A stretch of DNA of 64,000 nt from Colwellia psychrerythraea (GTDB lineage: Bacteria; Pseudomonadota; Gammaproteobacteria; Enterobacterales; Alteromonadaceae), in assembly GCF_000764185.1 (NCBI RefSeq), contig NZ_JQEC01000002.1, forward strand, positions 62,001 to 126,000, given 5' to 3'. Shown here in pieces: positions 44,843 to 53,608 of this stretch. Position numbers and translations under genes: made by a program. The notes under the pieces were generated by a model. That model worked only from the letters and a program-made list of their open reading frames with translations, was not told the DNA's origin and made no database searches. Position 1 is the first letter of the stretch. Each line of letters opens with the position of its first letter.

Positions 44843-45541
44843 ATGACATCAACATCACTACAGATCTTAATCATTGAAGATCAGCTCGATATAGCGCGTA
44901 ATATTGCTGACTATTTAGAGGCAAAAGGCCATGTGCTTGATTTTGCTACACAAGGGCAGCAAGGCTTAGAGTTAGCATTAAATAATCACTATGATCTGCT
45001 TATTCTGGATTTAAACCTGCCAGTAATGGATGGCTTAGTTGTTTGCCAACAAGTTAGAGAGAAATCTGCCCGTCATATTCCTATTTTAATGCTTACCGCC
45101 AGAGACAGTATCGACGATAAAGTCTCTGGTTTTACTGTCGGTGCGGATGATTACTTAACCAAACCTTTTTCATTACAAGAGTTAGAAGTGCGCTGTTTGG
45201 CACTTTCCAGAAGGCATTTATTGCAAAACGAAAACATCATTAACATTGGTCCACTACAGCTAGATAAAAAACGCCAAACGGTGCAGCGTGCTGGTCAATT
45301 ACTCAACTTGCATAGTATGGGTTATCGCATTTTAACTGTGTTAATCGATGCTTACCCACAAGTGGTAAGTCGTTCGCAGTTATCACAACAATTGTGGGGT
45401 GACGAACCAACGGAGTCTGATGCACTGCGCTCTCATATTTATCAGTTACGTACAGTCTTAGATAAGCCATTTCCCTGTGCTCTGTTAAAAACACGCCATG
45501 GTGTTGGTTTTGTTTTGGATATTGAAAATCATGACAAATAA
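44843..45541 (+). CDS. OmpR-family response regulator
   Basis: 232 residues. Receiver domain with phosphorylation Asp56 in LLILDLNLPVMDG, Thr in MLTARD and Lys in DYLTKPF; a C-terminal winged helix (DALRSHIYQLRTVLDKPF and TRHGVGFVLD). The kinase gene overlaps its end. Direct-repeat sites with 11 bp period in the two upstream operons fit this class of regulator. Confidence 0.93.
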   Translation: MTSTSLQILIIEDQLDIARNIADYLEAKGHVLDFATQGQQGLELALNNHYDLLILDLNLPVMDGLVVCQQVREKSARHIPILMLTARDSIDDKVSGFTVGADDYLTKPFSLQELEVRCLALSRRHLLQNENIINIGPLQLDKKRQTVQRAGQLLNLHSMGYRILTVLIDAYPQVVSRSQLSQQLWGDEPTESDALRSHIYQLRTVLDKPFPCALLKTRHGVGFVLDIENHDK

Positions 45542-46856
45542 AACAAGTATCACAACGAACACTAAGGTTAACACTAAGAAATACCACAGTTTAAGCCGAC
45601 GTATCGTTGCTCAATTTTGTATTTTCACCTTAATTTTATCATGTCTTTACGGTTTATTAAGTTTCTCACTTATGTACGACTTAGAAGACAGTTTTATCTA
45701 CAATGCTATGGATGACGAAGTTAAATTTCTCATTGAAGGTTATCAGCAGCAAGGTCAGTGGCCAAAACCTCGCAGTAATAATATGCAACTGCATTTCTCT
45801 AAAGATAGCTTACCCGATGCCGTAACATCAGCATTAGTTACTCAACCAAATCGTGGTGAATTTTTTGGCGAAAATGGTCTCTACTATCATCTATATGTCC
45901 TACCTGATTTTCAGGAAGTTTATTTGTTAGCTGAAGTGAGCGGCATGTTATTGGTTAGGCCAATGAGTGGCAGTTTGTTGAAATTTTTGTTGGCTGCTAG
46001 TTTTGTGTTGATGTTATTAGCCTGCATTATTGCTTGGTTATTAGGTCGTAAAACCGCCAAACCACTGCAGCAACTTGCTGATCTAGTTGATGGCGTCGCG
46101 CCGGAGCATATTCCTGATAATTTTTCTGAAAAATTCCCCGCTAATGAGATTGGTATTTTAGCCAATACTTTGCAACAAACCATGGCACGAATTAAAACAG
46201 CCTTAGCGCGAGAAAAAAGCTTTACCCGTGATGTCAGCCATGAGTTACGTACACCTGTTGCGATTATTAAAAATGCCGTAGAAGTTTATCAAAACTGCCA
46301 AAACCTTGATGATAATACCGATAAAAAGGCTGTTGCGGCCCTAATGAAACGTATTAGTGATGCCAGTATGCAAATGGAACAAACGGTAGTCACTTTATTA
46401 TCACTTGCTCGAGAAGAACAAACTTCCATTAAAAAAACGGCAGTGAACTTGATGGCACTCATTGAGCAAGCCGTTATCGACCACAGCTATTTACTGAATG
46501 ATAAAGCCGTTGAAGTTGTTGTTGACGATAATACCAATAGCAAAATTTATCTTCAGCAAGGCATGTTAAAAGTATTATTAGATAATTTAATCAGCAATGC
46601 TTTTCAATACACAGATAAGGGGCAAGTACAGATTAGTTACCTTGATAATCGTTTGATTATCGCTGATACCGGCGCCGGCATAGAAGCTGACATTGCTGAC
46701 AAAGTTACCGAAATTTCGGTAAAAGGCAGCCAAAGTACCGGTTATGGTTTTGGTTTATCGATAGTGAAACGTTTATGTGAACATCAAGACTGGCAACTTA
46801 AGGTAACCAGCAGCAATAATGAGGGAACTGAAGTTTCAGTATTATTTGATTATTAA
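45531..46856 (+). CDS. Sensor histidine kinase
   Basis: About 441 residues: TM1 (about 22-45), a periplasmic sensor of about 100 residues with no recognised fold, TM2 (about 150-172), HAMP-like linker, HisKA with DVSHELRTPVAI, and HATPase with NLISNAFQY, DTGAGI and GYGFGLSIV. ATG 45531 is chosen; it overlaps the regulator stop by 11 bases. The sensor is short, as in kinases that read membrane damage or a partner transporter. Confidence 0.92.
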   Translation: MTNKTSITTNTKVNTKKYHSLSRRIVAQFCIFTLILSCLYGLLSFSLMYDLEDSFIYNAMDDEVKFLIEGYQQQGQWPKPRSNNMQLHFSKDSLPDAVTSALVTQPNRGEFFGENGLYYHLYVLPDFQEVYLLAEVSGMLLVRPMSGSLLKFLLAASFVLMLLACIIAWLLGRKTAKPLQQLADLVDGVAPEHIPDNFSEKFPANEIGILANTLQQTMARIKTALAREKSFTRDVSHELRTPVAIIKNAVEVYQNCQNLDDNTDKKAVAALMKRISDASMQMEQTVVTLLSLAREEQTSIKKTAVNLMALIEQAVIDHSYLLNDKAVEVVVDDNTNSKIYLQQGMLKVLLDNLISNAFQYTDKGQVQISYLDNRLIIADTGAGIEADIADKVTEISVKGSQSTGYGFGLSIVKRLCEHQDWQLKVTSSNNEGTEVSVLFDY

Positions 46857-46895
46857 ATGGCTGCTAACATTACCGTCAAGTTACTTTGTCAGAAA

Positions 46896-47777
46896 TTATT
46901 CACTGAAAACTTTAGACCGAGTAGTATTGGCTAGCCAAACACCAAAGCTCACCAACACCATAGCAACTACTAAGGCCGGCTTTAATGGCTCATCAAAGAA
47001 AAATAATGCACTTATGCCCGCGAGTATAGGCACTATGGCCATCATGCTACCCATGCCTGCGGCACCAATCAATTGCACCGCTTTGGTATATAACAACAAC
47101 TGAATTGTCGCCGCCAATACTCCTTGGTAAACGCTTTGTAATAAGATATCTTGCCATAAGCTCATACTGACATTTTTTGGTAAAAACACGAGATAAATAG
47201 GCATATAGAGTAGAAAAGTGATCACCGACAAAGACACTGTTGCTTGCCATGGGCTAATTTCCCAACGATTAAGTAACACTGTAAATAATGCCCAACATAA
47301 AGCTGCTGCAGCCATGGTTAAATGCCCCAAAGATAACTGCCCCTGACTACTGAATTCCTGCAAAAATAAAATGCCGACACCTAAAGTAATAACAGCTGTG
47401 CCGAGCCATTTTGTCATTGGGTGAGATTGCTTATTAATAAATACCGACAACACAATGATGAGCACCGGCATTAAGCCAGGTAAAATCACCGCCGCTTGCG
47501 AGGCTGGTGTTAACTCAAAACCTTTAAAAACAAACAGCGCATAAGCAAAACCACCAATGATGCTAAGCATAATTAATTTTGGCTGAAATAGCTTAAACCT
47601 ATATTTAAACCACCAAAAAGGTAATACCAAGAAGGCACAGGTGATATAACGTATGGCGATAACATCATAAGAGTATAATTCGCTAATGCCGCCCATACGT
47701 GACACTAAAATAAAGCCGGACCAAATGATCACGGCAGCCAGTGCTAACAGATATCCTTGGCGTTGTAGTTGTTGCAT
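46896..47777 (-). CDS. EamA/DMT-family transporter
   Basis: 293 residues with ten TM segments in two EamA repeats (first GYLLALAAVIIWSGFILVSR; second HLTMAAAALCWALFTVLLNR). A metabolite exporter of the RhaT/YdcZ-like group, substrate unknown. Divergent from a LysR gene 115 bp away, which probably controls it. Confidence 0.88.
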   Translation of the reverse strand: MQQLQRQGYLLALAAVIIWSGFILVSRMGGISELYSYDVIAIRYITCAFLVLPFWWFKYRFKLFQPKLIMLSIIGGFAYALFVFKGFELTPASQAAVILPGLMPVLIIVLSVFINKQSHPMTKWLGTAVITLGVGILFLQEFSSQGQLSLGHLTMAAAALCWALFTVLLNRWEISPWQATVSLSVITFLLYMPIYLVFLPKNVSMSLWQDILLQSVYQGVLAATIQLLLYTKAVQLIGAAGMGSMMAIVPILAGISALFFFDEPLKPALVVAMVLVSFGVWLANTTRSKVFSE

Positions 47778-47833
47778 GTCTTCTCTTAAAAGTGCTTTTT
47801 AGTTTGATGTAAGCACTATAACCTCGCTATACT

Positions 47834-47848
47834 TTCATTAATAATGAA
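47834..47848. promoter_or_regulatory. AT-rich palindrome, LysR-type operator candidate
   Basis: TTCATTA-A-TAATGAA, a perfect 15-bp palindrome, followed by a second one around ATTATT-ATG-AATAAT. Both lie between divergent EamA and LysR genes and include T-N11-A spacing. Confidence 0.45.
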
Positions 47849-47892
47849 TTATTATGAATAATAAATTCTCAAAATAAGAATGGATAGTTTTA

Positions 47893-48759
47893 ATGGAATT
47901 ATCAGACCTAAAAATATTCTGCTGTGTAATAGAAGCAGGAGGCATCAGCCCGGCTGCTAAAGCGCTTAATCGTGTGCCCTCAAATATCACTGCAAGAATT
48001 CAAAAGCTTGAGGCTGAATTGAATAAGACGTTATTTATTCGAGAAAAAAATCGCTTACGCGCATCACCCGCGGGTGAAAAGCTGTTTAGCTATGCTAAAA
48101 AAATATTAGCTATGGCCGAACAGGCTATCGATGAACTAAATCAAGATAAACCTATGGGAACATTGCGTTTAGGTAGTGTTGAAGCTGTTGCCGCTTCACG
48201 ATTATCCGGGGTGTTAATGGAGTTTCATCAGAGCTGTTCCGAGGTAGATTTAGAGCTAACTATCAGTCCAACAGGTGATTTAGCCGATAAAATCTTGGCA
48301 AGTAAGCTAGATTTAGCACTGGTTTGTGATCCTATTTCTGATCAACGGGTTGGCATATTACCGGTATTTCAGGAAAAGTTAGTCTTGGTTTCAGCATTAC
48401 GAGACGATGTCATTCGCTCGCCAATCGATTTAGGTAACAAACCAACCATACTGGGGTTCTCCACCCAATGTATGTATCGCTCTCGTCTAACCCAGTGGCT
48501 TAAACATGCTGAAGTCATTCCTAGAATTGTCGAAATTAACTCATATTTTGCTTTATTAAATTGTATTACTGCCGGTATGGGCGTCGGTTTAGTGCCGGAA
48601 AAGTTACTTGATTGTTACCCTTTTGTCGATGGTTTAACAAAACACCCGTTACCCGAAGAAATCAGTAAAACCACTACTTGCCTGATGTGGCGTAAAGATT
48701 CACTCAAACCAAGCATGACAGCATTTATAGATACTCTGATGCTGCACTCAAATATTTAG
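47893..48759 (+). CDS. LysR-family transcriptional regulator
   Basis: 288 residues: winged HTH (SDLKIFCCVIEAGGISPAAK, LNRVPSNITARIQKLEAEL) and a substrate-binding domain from about 90. Divergent from the EamA exporter, the classic pattern for regulation of an exporter by its substrate. It resembles the PutR/Lrp-like exporter regulators of marine bacteria only in arrangement; the ligand is unknown. Confidence 0.88.
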   Translation: MELSDLKIFCCVIEAGGISPAAKALNRVPSNITARIQKLEAELNKTLFIREKNRLRASPAGEKLFSYAKKILAMAEQAIDELNQDKPMGTLRLGSVEAVAASRLSGVLMEFHQSCSEVDLELTISPTGDLADKILASKLDLALVCDPISDQRVGILPVFQEKLVLVSALRDDVIRSPIDLGNKPTILGFSTQCMYRSRLTQWLKHAEVIPRIVEINSYFALLNCITAGMGVGLVPEKLLDCYPFVDGLTKHPLPEEISKTTTCLMWRKDSLKPSMTAFIDTLMLHSNI

Positions 48760-48931
48760 TGATAGGAAGTTTTTGCTGGGCGATGCTACCCTACTGGCAA
48801 GGTTCGTGCCTGGCCATAGACTTTAATAAACCTGCCAAAAGTACTCAATATACCAGCAAGTAAAACTTAATAAGAACTATTTGCATAAACAAGGTATGAT
48901 ATCGGTCATTTTATATTTAGAGTCTTTAATT

Positions 48932-49633
48932 ATGCTGCCGCTAGCGCGCATTTTGATAATAGAAGATGACTTAGCACTTAACCAGCAAGTCACAGCTTTA
49001 CTAACTAAGCATCATTACCATGTCCATCAATGTTTCGATGGCGAACAAGGCTTGTCGACTGCATTGTCATCTGATTTTGATCTAATTTTACTTGATGCTC
49101 GATTACCTAAGCTTGATGGTTTTTCTTTATTATCTTCATTAAGACAACATAAAAATACACCCGTTATTATGGTTACTGCCTGTGGTGCCGAAGAAGAAAG
49201 AATACAAGGTTTTCGCCAAGGCGCAGATGATTATTTAGCCAAACCTTTTAATATTACTGAATTACTTTTTCGCATTGAAGCAATTTTAAGGCGAACCTTA
49301 GTTGGGCCCGCAGAGTTAACTAAGCCAGCCACACAGAAACAACTTGAGGTTGATCAGCTACAACTTAATAAGCATGACATGTCACTATATTATGCCAAAC
49401 AGGCCATCAAGGTAACGGCTATTCAATTCAAGTTACTTTGGGCACTCGTCACCCATCAAGATGAAGTATTAAGCAAACCTTTTTTATACCCTTTAGTACT
49501 CGACCGAGAGTTTAGTTTGTACGATCGCAGTTTAGATATGCACCTAAGTCGTATCAGAAAAAAACTCATCGCCGCCGGTATGTCGGCACATCGCATTGAA
49601 ACAGCCCATGGTCGGGGTTATTGCTTTAAATAA
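48932..49633 (+). CDS. OmpR-family response regulator
   Basis: About 233 residues with ATG at 48932. The receiver has Asp55 in LILLDARLPKLDG, Lys in DDYLAKPF; the winged helix ends in RIRKKLIAAGM and TAHGRGYCFK. An upstream TTG at 48881 is possible but adds 17 unusual residues. It is paired with the kinase at 49699. CpxR/RstA-like length and arrangement. Confidence 0.9.
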   Translation: MLPLARILIIEDDLALNQQVTALLTKHHYHVHQCFDGEQGLSTALSSDFDLILLDARLPKLDGFSLLSSLRQHKNTPVIMVTACGAEEERIQGFRQGADDYLAKPFNITELLFRIEAILRRTLVGPAELTKPATQKQLEVDQLQLNKHDMSLYYAKQAIKVTAIQFKLLWALVTHQDEVLSKPFLYPLVLDREFSLYDRSLDMHLSRIRKKLIAAGMSAHRIETAHGRGYCFK

Positions 49634-49698
49634 CCTGCTGATATTTAACTTAATGACCTAGTTCTAACGTCCCTTGAACTAGCCATAGAGATCTCCCT

Positions 49699-51072
49699 AT
49701 GAATAAACAGTTTTTTTGGAAACTTTCTTTAATTATTGTCGCCGGTTCAATGGCTTTATATTGGCTAATTGATTTTTTATCCAATCACACTGAACTGCGC
49801 ATGAGTCATATTGCAACAGAGCATCAACAACAGATACTTGCCTATGCGAATAAAACTGAACAACTTTATATTCAAGGCGACATGATTGCCCTATCGACCT
49901 ATATGAAAAAAATTCAACAGCAAGAAGATACTTGGGCTTCAGTAGTGCAATCTAGCCTAATGCCTTTAGCAGACACTAGCTTATCAAAGCGCTATATTGA
50001 TGAATTTACTTTAGGGAGAGACGTCAGTTGGAAGATTCATTTATATTTTGCCGATAACCCTGTGATGGGTGTTGTTTTTTCAGATAAAACAGGCCATTTC
50101 TTAATGCAGTTACCAGCAAGAATGCGGCCAGGCAGTTATTGGGGCATAACCTCTTTAGTATTAAAAATAGCCTTACCTTTGGTTCTACTTAGCCTATTAA
50201 CCGCATTATTGTATCGGCATATGATGCAACCATTACGTCAGTTAGAGCAAGCGAGTAGAAAGTTAAGCCAGGGCGATTTTTCTGCCCGCGTTCGAAGACA
50301 CCTTGGTAGTCGACAAGATGAATTCACGCGTGTCGCTGAGACTTTTGATGCCATGGCGCAGCGCATAGGAAAAATGGTCTCCAGCCAGCGGGCGTTCATT
50401 GCCGACTTTTCTCATGAATTACGTACGCCGATAACACGTATTGAAATGGCGCTTGCCTGTGCGCAATCAGAGCTTAACAGCCAAGAAATGTTAGCCCGTA
50501 TCGCCATAGAAGTTAAAGGTATGCGTAAACTATCTGAAGACTCGTTAACCCTTGCTTGGTTAGATAATGAAGAGCCAAAGGTTAATGATGAAAACTTCGA
50601 CTTGGTTGACTTACTCGACAGTATTATTGACGATGGCAACTTTGAGTTCCCTGATAAAGTCATCACCAGAGAATTACCTGACTCATTGCTCTTTTGTGGC
50701 AATAGTCGTTTGCTTGGCCAAGCTTTCGAAAATATTATTAGAAATGCCCTGCGTTATGCCAAACATGAAGTGTTATTAGCACTGACTACCCATCAAGATG
50801 AACTAGTACTAAGTATTACCGATGATGGTGTCGGCGTAGAAGAGCAACACTTAGCGGATATCTTCAAGGCTTTTTACCGTATTCCAACCGTGCAAGTACA
50901 AGCAGTTAACCCTGGTTTTGGGCTAGGTTTAGCTTTAGCGCAACGACAAATAATAGCTTGTCATGGCCAAGTGTATGCAAAAAATCTAGCGAGCACATGT
51001 TTGAAAAGAACAGGATTAAAAATCACCGTCTTACTACCGATAACAGACGATAAAGGTAACCGCCAAATGTAA
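49699..51072 (+). CDS. Sensor histidine kinase, CpxA/RstB-like
   Basis: 457 residues: TM1 (about 8-26), a periplasmic region of about 120 residues, TM2 (about 150-172), HAMP (RHMMQPLRQLEQASRKLSQ), HisKA with DFSHELRTPITRI, and HATPase with NIIRNALRYAK, DDGVGV and GFGLGLALAQ. It follows its regulator. The Fur-boxed siderophore receptor lies 330 bp downstream; whether it is a target is unknown. Confidence 0.92.
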   Translation: MNKQFFWKLSLIIVAGSMALYWLIDFLSNHTELRMSHIATEHQQQILAYANKTEQLYIQGDMIALSTYMKKIQQQEDTWASVVQSSLMPLADTSLSKRYIDEFTLGRDVSWKIHLYFADNPVMGVVFSDKTGHFLMQLPARMRPGSYWGITSLVLKIALPLVLLSLLTALLYRHMMQPLRQLEQASRKLSQGDFSARVRRHLGSRQDEFTRVAETFDAMAQRIGKMVSSQRAFIADFSHELRTPITRIEMALACAQSELNSQEMLARIAIEVKGMRKLSEDSLTLAWLDNEEPKVNDENFDLVDLLDSIIDDGNFEFPDKVITRELPDSLLFCGNSRLLGQAFENIIRNALRYAKHEVLLALTTHQDELVLSITDDGVGVEEQHLADIFKAFYRIPTVQVQAVNPGFGLGLALAQRQIIACHGQVYAKNLASTCLKRTGLKITVLLPITDDKGNRQM

Positions 51073-51122
51073 CAATTGTAAAAGTACTTTAGTTTTTCTG
51101 ATAAATGTAGAGAATACACGCG

Positions 51123-51141
51123 AATAAGAACTATTATCATT
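51123..51141. promoter_or_regulatory. Fur box before the TonB-dependent receptor
   Basis: AATAAGAACTATTATCATT matches a 19-bp Fur-type palindrome (AATGATAATTATTATCATT) in 15 positions; the right half ATTATCATT is perfect. Iron repression of the receptor gene is inferred. Confidence 0.6.
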
Positions 51142-51324
51142 AATTTTATTATTAAAGCAGTATTAAATAGCTCTCGATATCAGGGTTTAGCAAATAATTA
51201 CATCGGTATCATTCCAGCTATCAAGCTCAAAGATGAAGAGAAAAATCGAGATAGACTAATTCCAATTGAAAAATCTTGGCAAGTGCTGAATTTTCTATAT
51301 CAACAAAAGAGTTTCAACTGCTAA
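51142..51324 (+). pseudogene. Orphan open frame without start codon
   Basis: The frame reads NFIIKAVLNSSRYQGLANN, then YIGIIPAIKLKDEEKNRDR, then LIPIEKSWQVLNFLYQQKSF and a stop. It is protein-like and charged but has no start codon or ribosome binding site and overlaps the receptor promoter region. Probably a remnant of a lost gene; the family is not recognised. Confidence 0.25.
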
Positions 51325-51400
51325 ATAGTGAGTTTTCCATCACTCTCTCTAAATAATAAAACAACAATTATTAATTACTTTAAAACATGAGTGACATGAA

Positions 51401-53521
51401 ATGAAAAACTTAACTTTCTATAAACACAAACGAACATTATTAGCACTGGCAATTACCACGTCATTTGGTGCTAGTGCACAGGAAAATAATGCGCAGTTGC
51501 CTTCTACTGAAGATAAGTCCGCTAAAGAGCAAGAAATTGAAAAAATTGTTGTTACCAGCAAGTTTCAACAATCACTAATCAACCGTATTGCTATTACACC
51601 AAAAGAGCTGCCGTTTACCTTAGATGTTGTCGACAGCGAACTGCTAGAGCTTCGTAATTTTACTCGTCCAATTGAAGCGCTAACTACATTACCTAATATT
51701 GCCCGTACCGAAGATCGTAATGGTTCAGGTACCACCAGCTTTCTTTCTCGCGGATTTGCCGCACCTATTCTGGTAGATAACCGTGTACAAAATAACTTCA
51801 GGGGCGCAGGCGCACGTGATGACTCGTTCGTAGAGCGCTATGAAATACTTAAAGGTCCTGCTTCTATCGCATCAGGTCCAGTTGGTGCAGGTGGTATTAT
51901 CAATACGGTAACAAAATCACCCGAACGTGAAAGCTTTGCTAGCGTGAAGCTGCGCGCGGATCAATTCGGTAGTACTGGTGTTGATTTTGATGCCAACATA
52001 GGTGAATTAAACAGCTCAGATACCGTCTTACTTAGAGTAAGTGGTGCTTATAGAGATTATGAATTCGACGCTGATCACGTTGGTCGTACTACAACCGCTA
52101 TTCGCCCAGTCGCGATAGTTAATATCAGTGATGATACTTCAATAAAAGCCAGTGTTGCCTACCGTAAAAATGAATCAAATCCAAATGGCGGCTTTCCAGT
52201 CCCTAATGGTGAAATCCCAGCTGGTATAGATACAGGCACTTTTCTTGGCTTTGTAGACGGTGAAGTAAACTCTGAAGATGTTCTTTATAATGCCGAACTT
52301 AACCATGAGTTTTTAGATAATTTAAAATTAACTGTACGTGGTAGCAAGCAATCAACAGATATGGATTATAAACATGTTGGGGGTATTTATAGCTATGATG
52401 GACTTACCACGGGTGATTATACCTACCTATCTGAAAATGCAGCGAAAAATGAGTTAAATGCGACTTTCATCGATGCACAACTTGCTTACAAAGCTAATTT
52501 TTGGGGACAAAATCAGGATTTTGCTATTGGTATAGCTCACCAAGAAGATGATTGGACACGTGAATTCGCAGAAAATTATCGCTGGGAAAAAATATCACTA
52601 GATGAAATTGCCATGCCTCATTACGGCTGGGATGATGCAAACTACGGTGAGTTTCAACTTTTCCAATCAACAGATGCAAAACTTAAATCAATTTTTGCTG
52701 AAGCTGCACTTCGCCCTAGTGAAAACCTTACCATTACCGCAGGTATTCGTTTTGACGATTTAGAGCAAAATAACTTTCGTCGCAGTGCATATGGTTACAA
52801 TGACAGTGATTTAACCACCAGACTTGGTGCTTCATATTCAGTGACGGAAGATATAAACGTTTATGCAAGTTTTGCCCAAGCATTTGTGCCTCAATACCGC
52901 GTACTAAAAGACGGTTCGCCAACACAAGCTGAAACATCTGATGGTATAGAAATTGGCGCAAAAGGTTCATTGTTTGATAACAGAGTTTCATTCCAAGCAG
53001 GTGTTTTTTCAACTCAACGTAAAGGGGTAGCAATTACCGATCCTAATGATCCTGATTATGCCATTATTGCTGATGAAGTAGATGTTCAAGGTATAGAAAT
53101 TTCCACGAACACGATTATAACCGATGCTTTAAGCTTTACCTTTAATATTGGCTATACAGATATCGAAAGTAGTGACGAGGTGCCAGCGCCAGTTTTCCCT
53201 GAGGTAACCGCAAGCATGTACCTTAACTATGAATCGCAATCCGGTACGTTAGAAGGTCTAATAGTAAGCGGCGGTTTCCGTCATGTCGGTGAAAGTCAAA
53301 ATAATATTATGACTGAGCATACTTGGGACGGTTATAATGTTGCCGATCTAAACGCCAGCTATCCTGTGACTGAGAACATTAACGTCTCTGTTGGTATTTT
53401 GAACTTAACAGATGAAGAATACATTGAAAATACGCAAGTGGCTGGAGTTAACAAATTCCGCTATGGTGCGGTATTAGGTGCTCCACGCACTGTTACTATG
53501 ACACTTCGTTGGAATATGTAA
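51401..53521 (+). CDS. TonB-dependent siderophore receptor
   Basis: Outer-membrane receptor of 706 residues. Signal peptide (cleavage near ASA-QE at 26), TonB box EIEKIVVTS, plug domain (RFLSRGFAAPILVDNRVQN-like region; EILKGPASIASGPVGAGGII) and a 22-strand barrel ending in LRWNM with terminal aromatic pattern. FhuA/FepA-type siderophore uptake is likely given the Fur box at 51123. A TPR-sulfotransferase gene follows after 87 bp. Confidence 0.92.
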   Translation: MKNLTFYKHKRTLLALAITTSFGASAQENNAQLPSTEDKSAKEQEIEKIVVTSKFQQSLINRIAITPKELPFTLDVVDSELLELRNFTRPIEALTTLPNIARTEDRNGSGTTSFLSRGFAAPILVDNRVQNNFRGAGARDDSFVERYEILKGPASIASGPVGAGGIINTVTKSPERESFASVKLRADQFGSTGVDFDANIGELNSSDTVLLRVSGAYRDYEFDADHVGRTTTAIRPVAIVNISDDTSIKASVAYRKNESNPNGGFPVPNGEIPAGIDTGTFLGFVDGEVNSEDVLYNAELNHEFLDNLKLTVRGSKQSTDMDYKHVGGIYSYDGLTTGDYTYLSENAAKNELNATFIDAQLAYKANFWGQNQDFAIGIAHQEDDWTREFAENYRWEKISLDEIAMPHYGWDDANYGEFQLFQSTDAKLKSIFAEAALRPSENLTITAGIRFDDLEQNNFRRSAYGYNDSDLTTRLGASYSVTEDINVYASFAQAFVPQYRVLKDGSPTQAETSDGIEIGAKGSLFDNRVSFQAGVFSTQRKGVAITDPNDPDYAIIADEVDVQGIEISTNTIITDALSFTFNIGYTDIESSDEVPAPVFPEVTASMYLNYESQSGTLEGLIVSGGFRHVGESQNNIMTEHTWDGYNVADLNASYPVTENINVSVGILNLTDEEYIENTQVAGVNKFRYGAVLGAPRTVTMTLRWNM

Positions 53522-53544
53522 TACCAAGACCATCACGTTAGTTT

Positions 53545-53570
53545 CCACTCAGAGCTTGTCAGCTGAGTGG
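53545..53570 (+). repeat. Hairpin between receptor and sulfotransferase genes
   Basis: CCACTCAG and CTGAGTGG pair perfectly (8 bp), flanked by TTT and GAAG. No T-run follows, so it may shape mRNA stability between the two cotranscribed genes rather than stop transcription. Confidence 0.5.
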
Positions 53571-53608
53571 GAAGTTAATTAATGGAATTGATATAAGAGG
53601 TTTGATAA

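Larger units (their letters stand above)
51073..51400. other. Upstream region of the siderophore receptor
   Basis: 328 bases with the Fur box at 51123 and an orphan open frame (51142-51324) that has no start codon. Nothing else is recognised. Confidence 0.5.

Noticed and set aside
46819-47103. Plus-strand frame overlapping the EamA gene
   Set aside because: It runs opposite to a well-supported transporter gene and has no domain pattern of its own.
48881-48931. Earlier TTG start for the second response regulator
   Set aside because: Adds 17 residues that do not belong to the receiver fold; ATG 48932 gives the usual start ARILIIEDD.
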